Below, one piece after another: positions 1 to 5,173 of a DNA stretch of 5,173 nt (positions within the stretch are counted from its first letter, which is position 1; every line of letters begins with the position of its first letter). A model generated the notes under the pieces. It was not told where the DNA came from. It worked only from the letters and a program-made list of their open reading frames with translations, and searched no databases. Origin of the DNA: Gammaproteobacteria bacterium (GTDB taxonomy: Bacteria > Pseudomonadota > Gammaproteobacteria > SZUA-229). The stretch spans positions 1 through 5,173 of the forward strand of contig WTCC01000103.1 of NCBI GenBank assembly GCA_013138755.1, given 5' to 3'. A program made the translations under genes and the position numbers.

Positions 1-9
1 GTGGTCTAA

Positions 10-1173
10 GTGGATCGCGAAAAAGCAATAAAATATATGCATGACCTTCTCCGTGCGATGGTGAAGAAAGATGGTTCGGATTTATTTATTACTGCGGGGG
101 CAATGCCATCGATAAAAGTAGATGGATTAATGATGCCATTGTCAAATCAGTCACTAAGCCCGGAGCATACGCAGATGCTGGTCAGTGCAATTATGAACGA
201 TAAGCAGCGTGCAGAATTTGAAGAGACGCAGGAGTGTAACTTTGCTATCAGTTTGCCGGGTGTTTCACGTTTTCGCGTCAACGCTTTTACCCAGCGAGGC
301 TCCGTGGGGGTTGTGTTACGTACTATTCGTTCAGAAATTCCATTGTTTGAAGACCTGAACCTGCCGCCCATACTAAAAGATATTGCAATGACCAAGCGTG
401 GCCTGGTGATTTTTGTGGGTGCTACCGGCTCGGGTAAATCAACATCGCTGGCTGCAATGGTTGGGTACCGTAACCAGAATAGCCATGGTCACATTATTAC
501 CATCGAAGACCCGATTGAGTTTGTTCACAATCACAAAAATTGTATTGTTACACAGCGTGAAGTCGGTGTTGATACGGAATCTTATGAAATTGCACTGAAA
601 AACACTTTACGCCAGGCACCGGATGTTATTTTGATTGGTGAGATTCGTGACCGTGAAACCATGGAACACGCGATTGCTTTTGCAGAGACGGGCCACTTAT
701 GTTTATCAACACTGCATGCTAATAGTACCAACCAGGCACTGGACCGTATTATTAACTTCTTCCCGGAAGACCGTCGGCAACAGTTATTGATGGATTTATC
801 GCTAAATTTAAAGAGTTTAATATCGCAGCGTTTGATTCCGAACCTTTCAGGTAATGGCCGCGTAGCGGCGGTTGAGATTATGCTTAACTCGCCGTTGATG
901 TCTGACCTGATCTTTAAGGGTAATGTTCATGATATTAAAGAACTGATTGCTAAATCCAATGAGCTGGGCATGCAGACATTTGACCAGGCGTTATTTGATT
1001 TGTATGAAGCGGGTCAGATTAAATACGAAGATGCCTTAAGAAATGCGGATTCCGTAAATGACCTGCGATTGAGAATTAAACTGGAAGGTAAAGGCTCCGG
1101 TAATAAGGATTTAATGGAAGGACTGGATAGTATATCAATGGAAGATAATGACGAAGATTCACGGATTCGTTGA
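10..1173 (+). CDS. pilU: Type IV pilus twitching-motility ATPase PilU
   Basis: Cytoplasmic hexameric ATPase of the PilT/PilU family. PilU proteins assist PilT in depolymerising type IV pili during retraction (family knowledge). Of 387 residues, about 1-110 form the PAS-like N-terminal domain and the rest the RecA-like motor domain. Visible motifs are Walker A GATGSGKST (137-145, K143), Asp box HIITIEDPIEF (161-171), Walker B with catalytic E211 in ILIGEIRDRE, and His box GHLCLSTLHAN (228-238). The NFFP and MDLSLNL stretches, the LIFKG segment near 300-304, and an acidic tail make it longer than PilT (about 345 residues) and fit PilU (about 380). The start is uncertain. GTG at 10 directly follows an in-frame TAA (7-9), so it is the earliest possible start, while ATG at 37 would give a length closer to known PilU N-termini. 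A ribosome site for GTG would fall outside the window. A PilU-like paralog follows in the same direction. Confidence 0.92.
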   Translation: MDREKAIKYMHDLLRAMVKKDGSDLFITAGAMPSIKVDGLMMPLSNQSLSPEHTQMLVSAIMNDKQRAEFEETQECNFAISLPGVSRFRVNAFTQRGSVGVVLRTIRSEIPLFEDLNLPPILKDIAMTKRGLVIFVGATGSGKSTSLAAMVGYRNQNSHGHIITIEDPIEFVHNHKNCIVTQREVGVDTESYEIALKNTLRQAPDVILIGEIRDRETMEHAIAFAETGHLCLSTLHANSTNQALDRIINFFPEDRRQQLLMDLSLNLKSLISQRLIPNLSGNGRVAAVEIMLNSPLMSDLIFKGNVHDIKELIAKSNELGMQTFDQALFDLYEAGQIKYEDALRNADSVNDLRLRIKLEGKGSGNKDLMEGLDSISMEDNDEDSRIR

Positions 1174-1201
1174 TTGCACTGGACCAATTCGTAGAATATA
1201 A

Positions 1202-1219
1202 GAACCACAGCTGAGGTTC
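1202..1219. repeat. Short inverted repeat between the two pilU-type genes
   Basis: GAACC (1202-1206) is mirrored by GGTTC (1215-1219). The centre holds the palindrome CAGCTG flanked by A on both sides, so the whole 18 bases are a dyad except for one A/A mismatch. It could be an operator or a small RNA hairpin of 5 bp. No T-run follows, so it does not look like an intrinsic terminator. It may be chance in a 77-base gap. Confidence 0.35.
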
Positions 1220-1221
1220 GC

Positions 1222-1243
1222 AGGTAAAACATGTTAGGTAAAA
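1222..1243 (+). repeat. Direct repeat AGGTAAAA x2 ahead of the second pilU-type gene
   Basis: AGGTAAAA occurs at 1222-1229 and again at 1236-1243, with a period of 14 bases. Each copy contains an AGG that could act as a weak Shine-Dalgarno. The first copy lies 6 bases before ATG at 1231. The second lies 12 bases before ATG at 1251, a long spacing for a ribosome site. The repeat itself is plain in the sequence, but any function is conjecture. Confidence 0.35.
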
Positions 1244-1254
1244 TTATCAGATGA
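1231..1254 (+). other. Possible 7-codon leader ORF overlapping the second pilU-type start
   Basis: ATG at 1231 opens a tiny reading frame encoding MLGKIIR, ending in TGA at 1252-1254. That stop overlaps the ATG of the following gene as ATGA (1251-1254), the classical layout for translational coupling. AGG at 1222-1224 is better spaced for this mini-ORF than the AGG at 1236-1238 is for the main gene. An in-frame TAA at 1225 prevents a longer frame. With so few codons this can easily be coincidence, and a peptide product is not claimed. Confidence 0.2.
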
Positions 1255-2384
1255 ATTTGCAACCGTATTTAAAGCTAATGTCTGAGCAACAGGCATCAGA
1301 TATGTATTTCACAACGGGTGCGCCGGTGAGCGTTCGTATTGACGGTTCCATGCGTCCTGTTGGCAAAAGTATGCTCAATCCGGGCATGACAAAAAAACTG
1401 GCTTATGATCTGTTAACACCCGCCCAGATTAAAGAGTTTGAGAAAAACCTTGAATTAAACCTGGGCGTCTCTTATACCGACCTGGGTCGATTCCGTATCA
1501 ATATTTATATGCAGCGCGGCGAAGTCTCTATGGTTATTCGTTATATAAAAGCGGATATCCCAACACTTGATGATCTTGGTTTACCCGAGGTTTATAAAAC
1601 CATGATCATGCGGCAGAAAGGTTTAATACTTGTTGTTGGCGCCACCGGCATGGGTAAGTCTACCTCACTGGCATCTATGCTGGATTACCGGAATATGACG
1701 GAAAGCGGTCATATCCTGACCATTGAAGATCCCATTGAATTTATGTTTCGCCATAAAAAATGTATTGTAGGTCAGCGTGAAGTAGGACTGGATACCTTGT
1801 CGTTTGATAATGCTTTGCGTGAAGCGATGCGTGAAGCACCAGATGTTATTATGATTGGCGAAGCCAGGGATAGAGAGACCATGGAGTCGGCTTTGCGTTA
1901 TGCAGACACGGGGCATTTATGTTTAACCACATTACATGCTACCAATGCTAATCAAACACTGGACAGGCTGTTAAATTTCTTCCCCAGTGATTCACATAAT
2001 CAGATTTTGATGGATTTGTCTTTGAATCTAAACTGTATTTTGGCTCAACGACTGGTTAAAACGGAAGGTGGTAGTCGAATTGTTGCTGTAGAGGTACTGG
2101 TGAACACCCCCTATATCAGCAAGTTGATTCGTCAGGGTGACTTCCATGAGATTAAAGAGATCATGGCTAAAGGCAGTGAGTCAGGAATGAAGACGTTTGA
2201 CCAGTCCCTGTTCGAGTTGTTTAAGTCGCACAAAATTGACCTGCAAGCGGCACTGGCAAATGCAGATTCCAGCAGTGACCTTGAGTGGAAGATTAATTTT
2301 GGTGGTGACAGCAAAGAATTGCATGAAAAAGAAGCAAAGCATGAACCTCTGGAGTTTCCAGATTCTGCCGATATGGATGATTAG
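1251..2384 (+). CDS. PilU-like type IV pilus ATPase (second, diverged paralog)
   Basis: A second PilT/PilU-family motor ATPase of 377 residues, probably acting at the inner-membrane base of the type IV pilus. Motifs are Walker A GATGMGKST (130-138, K136; Met where the neighbour has Ser), Asp box HILTIEDPIEF (154-164), Walker B with E204 in IMIGEARDRE, and His box GHLCLTTLHAT (221-231). All catalytic positions are kept, so it should hydrolyse ATP. It shares LREAPDV-, NFFP- and MDLSLNL-type segments with the gene before it: 26 of 35 residues from Walker A through the Asp box are identical. This makes it PilU-like rather than PilT. The YISKLIRQGD segment (288-297) resembles the PilT AIRNLIRE retraction motif more closely than the neighbour's LIFKG does. 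The C-terminus is charged and ends in an acidic run. ATG at 1251 gives the family's usual short N-terminus. ATG at 1278 is less likely because it removes part of the first helix. The gene is probably co-transcribed with the one 77 bases upstream. Confidence 0.88.
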   Translation: MNLQPYLKLMSEQQASDMYFTTGAPVSVRIDGSMRPVGKSMLNPGMTKKLAYDLLTPAQIKEFEKNLELNLGVSYTDLGRFRINIYMQRGEVSMVIRYIKADIPTLDDLGLPEVYKTMIMRQKGLILVVGATGMGKSTSLASMLDYRNMTESGHILTIEDPIEFMFRHKKCIVGQREVGLDTLSFDNALREAMREAPDVIMIGEARDRETMESALRYADTGHLCLTTLHATNANQTLDRLLNFFPSDSHNQILMDLSLNLNCILAQRLVKTEGGSRIVAVEVLVNTPYISKLIRQGDFHEIKEIMAKGSESGMKTFDQSLFELFKSHKIDLQAALANADSSSDLEWKINFGGDSKELHEKEAKHEPLEFPDSADMDD

Positions 2385-2390
2385 CACCAT

Positions 2391-2420
2391 TAAAAATAGT
2401 GTCCGCGTTCATCTGTGGAC
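2391..2420 (-). terminator. Weak candidate terminator for the pyr operon in the convergent gap
   Basis: GTCCGC (2401-2406) and GTGGAC (2415-2420) can form a 6-bp stem with an 8-base loop. Read on the minus strand, the stem carries one A/C mismatch and is followed 2-3 bases later by the tract TATTTTTA (2398-2391), suggesting the end of the pyr transcript. In plus-strand RNA the stem is better (a G-U wobble instead of the mismatch), but the tail GGGAGATATTTTA is poor. The stem is short, so this is tentative. It is the only terminator-like structure I see in the 46 bases between the convergent genes. Confidence 0.3.
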
Positions 2421-2430
2421 GGGAGATATT

Positions 2431-3729
2431 TTACTCACTAAACAATAAATCACCACTAACAATGGTGTGTTTAACCTTTCCCTGAAAATTCCAGCCAAGA
2501 AACGGTGTGTTTTTACCGCGGCTGTTAATTGAATCACTGCTTAGCTGCCAGTCTTCATCTTCATCAAAAATACAAATATCCGCATTGGCGCCGATGGATA
2601 AGGTGCCGGCATTAATGCCTAATATGTTTGCCGGTGAACAGGTGATTTTATTAATTACCTCACTTAGCTCCATGGATACATGCTGCGAAAGGCGTAGGCA
2701 TAGTGGCAGCAGGGTTTCCAGTGATGAGATGCCCGCTTCTGTGCTGGCAAAAGGGGCCTGTTTGGCATCAACGTCGTGGGGTTGGTGGTCCGAGCAAATA
2801 GCATCGATGGTGCCGTTGACAACGGCATTTTGTAGTGCTTCCAGGTCACGCTGCGTACGTAGCGGAGGGTTTACATGGCAGGCACTATTGAAACTACTGA
2901 TGTCGAACTCGGTGAGGTGTAACTGGTGGGCGCTAACATCGGCAGTGACTGGCAGCTGTTCGTTTTTTGCGCGGGTGATCATTTCAGCACCCTGCGCGCT
3001 TGATAAACGGCCGAAATGTGCGCTTACGCCGGTTTCTGCAACCAGTTCCAGGGCGCGTGCGATGGCGATGGTTTCGGCAGAAACCGGTATGCCTTTTAAA
3101 CCCAGCCGGGTGGCAATTTTTCCTTCATGGGCGCAACCGCCAATACTTAGCCAATGTTCATCGGGTTCAATGTATACGCGCATATCAAACGTTGCAGCGT
3201 AGGCGAAAGCACGTTTAAGTATCAGTGAATTTTCGATTGGTTTGCGGCAGTTACTTAAACCCACACAACCGGCCTGTTTTAGGGCATAGATTTCACTTAA
3301 ATGTTTTCCATGTAAACCAGCGCTTAATGCACCGAGCATGACAACTTTGCTGTGTGCAGCTTTTGCGGTTTTCTGGTTGATTAATTCTACAATGGCAGGC
3401 TCGTCGATTACCGGTTCGGTATCCGGTGGGCAGCATAAGGTTGTGATGCCGGCCCTGGTTGCGGCAATCGTTTCACTATCAATGGTGGCTTTGTGTTCCA
3501 GTCCCGGTTCACGCAAACGCGCGCAGCAATCCACCAGCCCCGGGATGACGGTTAGCTGACTGGCATCGATTATTTGGGTCCGCTCGCCTGCCTTGATACT
3601 GTTAGCGGGTTCGATAGCTGCGATTTTGCCATTAATGATATGGATATCTGCGCGCTGATTGATATTATTTGCCGGGTCAATCAGTTGTCCATTTTTTATC
3701 AGGGTGCCACTGGTTAAAATGTTGCTCAT
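2431..3729 (-). CDS. pyrX: Non-catalytic dihydroorotase-like subunit of aspartate carbamoyltransferase (PyrC'/PyrX)
   Basis: Dihydroorotase-family amidohydrolase fold, 432 residues, but evidently inactive. The metal-binding DxHxH at strand 1 reads D67-C-C-A-R71 within [14 protein letters not shown], so both histidines are gone. The usual PNT substrate element reads PDT (102-104). The region that normally supplies a metal-bridging Asp before GKP reads NCRKP (160-164). The His of the usual HVCHVS motif aligns with R241 in HFGRLSS. The late Asp motif SDHQPHD (313-319) and H268 remain, so the fold is conserved. In Pseudomonas such a protein (PyrC') has no dihydroorotase activity and assembles with PyrB into the dodecameric carbamoyltransferase. 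The same role is inferred here. Its ATG overlaps the pyrB stop by 4 bases (ATGA) and has a GGCGG-type ribosome site inside pyrB, which favours coupled, balanced synthesis. A database may label it simply pyrC, but that would overstate its activity. A separate active PyrC is expected elsewhere. Confidence 0.95.
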   Translation of the reverse strand: MSNILTSGTLIKNGQLIDPANNINQRADIHIINGKIAAIEPANSIKAGERTQIIDASQLTVIPGLVDCCARLREPGLEHKATIDSETIAATRAGITTLCCPPDTEPVIDEPAIVELINQKTAKAAHSKVVMLGALSAGLHGKHLSEIYALKQAGCVGLSNCRKPIENSLILKRAFAYAATFDMRVYIEPDEHWLSIGGCAHEGKIATRLGLKGIPVSAETIAIARALELVAETGVSAHFGRLSSAQGAEMITRAKNEQLPVTADVSAHQLHLTEFDISSFNSACHVNPPLRTQRDLEALQNAVVNGTIDAICSDHQPHDVDAKQAPFASTEAGISSLETLLPLCLRLSQHVSMELSEVINKITCSPANILGINAGTLSIGANADICIFDEDEDWQLSSDSINSRGKNTPFLGWNFQGKVKHTIVSGDLLFSE

Positions 3730-4775
3730 CTATTACCGCCCGCGTTGTTGACGGTAGGGTTATCATTTGTTTCCGGTTCTCTGCCCAGGGTCATCGTCAT
3801 CACCGCCATGCGTACCGAAATGCCATAAGATACCTGGTCGAGGATCACTGAGCGGGGACCGTCGGCTACATTGGAGTCAATTTCAACGCCACGATTAATG
3901 GGGCCGGGGTGCATTACGATAGCGTCACTTTTTGCCACCCGCAAACGTTCTTCAGTAAGGCCGTATAGCTGAAAATACTCCTGCTCGCTGGGTAGTAAAG
4001 CGCCTTGCATGCGTTCTTTTTGCAGGCGCAGCATCATGACCACATCAGCGTCTTTAATGCCGGCCTCTAAATCATTAAACACATTCACTCCCATGCTTTC
4101 AATGCCAACAGGCAATAATGTTTTTGGTGCAATGACCCGAACATCCCCTGTGTTTAAGGTGTTGAGTGCGTGTATTTGTGAGCGTGCAACACGAGAATGT
4201 AAAATGTCACCAACAATGGCGACACGAAGGTTGCCAAAATTCGCCCCCTTATTTCTGCGAATGGTAAACATATCCAGCATTGCCTGTGTGGGATGAGCAT
4301 GGCTACCATCACCGGCATTGATTACACTTATATTTGCTGCAACATTATTTGCGATGTAATGGGCTGCGCCAGAATCACTATGACGAACCACAAACATGTC
4401 ACAGTGCATTGCCTGAATGTTTTGCAGGGTGTCGAGTAGCGTTTCGCCTTTTGAGGTCGCAGAGGTGCTGATGTTAATGTTTAAGACATCGGCAGAGAGT
4501 CGTTTTGCGGCTAATTCAAAAGTGGTGCGTGTTCTTGTACTGGCTTCAAAGAATAAATTAACGATCGTTTTACCGCGCAGTAGCGGTACTTTCTTTACCT
4601 TTTTTTCATTGATATTGGCAAAACTTTCGGCGGTGTCCAGGATTTGGTTGAGTATTTCTGTGCCCAGTCCTTCGGTGGTGAGGAAGTGTTTTAAATGTCC
4701 GTTTTTATCTAATTGAATATTCCATGCATCGTGTCCTATTAAAGCGTCAGTGGATTTTGTTGCTTTGTTTACCAT
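3726..4775 (-). CDS. pyrB: Aspartate carbamoyltransferase catalytic subunit
   Basis: Catalyses carbamoyl phosphate + L-aspartate to N-carbamoyl-L-aspartate, the committed step of pyrimidine synthesis, in the cytoplasm. Of 349 residues, the carbamoyl-phosphate domain shows FFEASTRTR (75-83; S79, T80, R81), SKGETLLDT (108-116; K109 is the residue lent to the neighbouring subunit's active site) and [10 protein letters not shown] (155-164). The aspartate domain shows [11 protein letters not shown] (189-199), MLRLQKER (248-255; R250 and Q252) and [12 protein letters not shown] (288-299). All expected catalytic residues are present. Compared with E. coli PyrB (about 310 residues) it has an N-terminal extension of roughly 20 residues and a polar Asn-rich tail, as in Pseudomonas-type enzymes that assemble with PyrC'. 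No pyrI regulatory-chain gene is seen. ATG at 4775 lies 6 bases after the pyrR stop. AGGG at 4786-4789, inside the end of pyrR, is a plausible ribosome site 10 bases upstream. The gene overlaps pyrC' by 4 bases. Confidence 0.98.
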   Translation of the reverse strand: MVNKATKSTDALIGHDAWNIQLDKNGHLKHFLTTEGLGTEILNQILDTAESFANINEKKVKKVPLLRGKTIVNLFFEASTRTRTTFELAAKRLSADVLNINISTSATSKGETLLDTLQNIQAMHCDMFVVRHSDSGAAHYIANNVAANISVINAGDGSHAHPTQAMLDMFTIRRNKGANFGNLRVAIVGDILHSRVARSQIHALNTLNTGDVRVIAPKTLLPVGIESMGVNVFNDLEAGIKDADVVMMLRLQKERMQGALLPSEQEYFQLYGLTEERLRVAKSDAIVMHPGPINRGVEIDSNVADGPRSVILDQVSYGISVRMAVMTMTLGREPETNDNPTVNNAGGNR

Positions 4776-4781
4776 AAAAGT

Positions 4782-5173
4782 TTAGCCCTGGGCAATTGTG
4801 CTGGATGCATTTTTAGTTGCGTTCTGCTGTAATTCGAATGCCAGTGGTTCAGGGCCGGTTAGTTTAATGTGTTCACCTTCGTTGAGGGAGACATGATCAC
4901 CAACTATGTCAGCTTGAAGCGGTAATTCGCGACCGCTGCGGTCGATTAAACACACCAGTGTAATGCTGGCAGGACGACCATAATCAAACAGTTCATTCAT
5001 GGCGGCCCTTATGGTGCGGCCGGTATGTAATACATCATCAACCAGGATAATATGGCGGTCGTCAACATCTGGAGGCAGTTGTGATGGTTTAACTTTGGGG
5101 TTCATGCCGATGCGAGAAAAGTCATCACGGTAGAAACTGATATCCAGGGTTGCCAGTGGCTCGGAAAACAGGG
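4782..5173 (-). CDS. pyrR: PyrR bifunctional pyrimidine operon regulator / uracil phosphoribosyltransferase (N-terminus cut by window edge)
   Basis: Phosphoribosyltransferase-fold protein. PyrR family members bind pyrimidine nucleotides to regulate pyr genes, and many also convert uracil + PRPP to UMP. The frame stays open to the right edge, giving 129 visible C-terminal residues out of the usual 165-180, so roughly 40 N-terminal residues lie outside. Visible signatures are [14 protein letters not shown] (visible residues 9-22, the family's YRDD loop) and the PRPP-binding motif [10 protein letters not shown] (visible 44-53, about 5013-5042), followed by DYGRPAS and DRSGRELP. The Met at 5105 is internal, not the start, because conserved PyrR sequence continues upstream of it. 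It heads the visible operon pyrR-pyrB-pyrC', with 6 bases to pyrB. In Gram-positive bacteria PyrR acts by mRNA attenuation. In Gammaproteobacteria its regulatory mode differs or is less clear. Any leader or promoter would be off the window. Confidence 0.96.
   Translation of the reverse strand, partial: LFSEPLATLDISFYRDDFSRIGMNPKVKPSQLPPDVDDRHIILVDDVLHTGRTIRAAMNELFDYGRPASITLVCLIDRSGRELPLQADIVGDHVSLNEGEHIKLTGPEPLAFELQQNATKNASSTIAQG

Noticed and set aside
10..1173. Calling the first ATPase PilT
   Set aside because: Walker A is GATG rather than GPTG, the His-box region reads GHLCLSTLHAN rather than GHLVFGTLHT, and the protein is about 40 residues longer than PilT.
1174..1197. TTGCAC ... TAGAAT as a promoter for the second pilU-type gene
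   Set aside because: The spacing between the two elements is only 12 bases, far from the 16-18 needed for a sigma-70 promoter.
2507..3202. Long plus-strand open frame of 231 codons opposite pyrC'
   Set aside because: It lies wholly antisense to a well-supported gene, its translation is Ser/Cys-rich and low in recognisable motifs, and it looks like a codon-bias shadow.
2431..3729. Calling the dihydroorotase homolog a catalytic PyrC
   Set aside because: The metal-binding histidines of DxHxH are replaced by Cys and Arg, and further active-site positions are changed.
4009..4716. Two plus-strand open frames (95 and 99 codons) opposite pyrB
   Set aside because: They are antisense to the conserved core of pyrB and have no family resemblance or ribosome site that I can see.
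4782..5105. Treating the ATG at 5105 as the real start of a short 107-residue PyrR
   Set aside because: The frame remains open to the window edge and the upstream residues ([14 protein letters not shown]) are characteristic PyrR sequence, so the gene is cut by the edge, not short.

Overview
The window carries five genes in two convergent groups. Both groups resemble loci known from Gammaproteobacteria. Base composition looks a little below 50% GC by eye. A pilT/pilU region next to a pyrR-pyrB-pyrC' operon is an arrangement familiar from Pseudomonas and relatives. The low GC and the sequence details suggest a gammaproteobacterium other than Pseudomonas, but I cannot name a genus.

Left part (10-2384, plus strand): two consecutive type IV pilus retraction-type ATPases. 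Both look like PilU rather than PilT: GATG-type Walker A, LRxAPDV before Walker B, GHLCL(S/T)TLHA, NFFP, MDLSLNL, and tails longer than PilT. The first (10-1173) is a good classical PilU. The second (1251-2384) is a diverged PilU-like paralog. A 77-base gap separates them. It holds an inverted repeat, a short direct repeat and a 7-codon mini-ORF whose stop overlaps the second gene's start. PilT itself is not in the window and, by analogy with known loci, may lie just upstream.

Middle (2385-2430): a 46-base convergent intergenic gap with a weak hairpin and a T-tract on the minus strand, possibly the end of the pyr operon.

Right part (2431-5173, minus strand): a compact pyrimidine operon read from the right edge inward: pyrR (5' end cut by the window), pyrB (aspartate carbamoyltransferase), then pyrC' (a dihydroorotase homolog that has lost its metal-binding histidines). 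pyrR and pyrB are 6 bases apart, and pyrB and pyrC' overlap by 4 bases (ATGA). In Pseudomonas the inactive PyrC' is a structural partner needed for the PyrB holoenzyme, and the same is inferred here. An active PyrC should be encoded elsewhere.

I see no RNA genes, mobile elements, CRISPR or phage features. The window is mostly ordinary core genome. The most notable item is the tandem pair of PilU-type motors.
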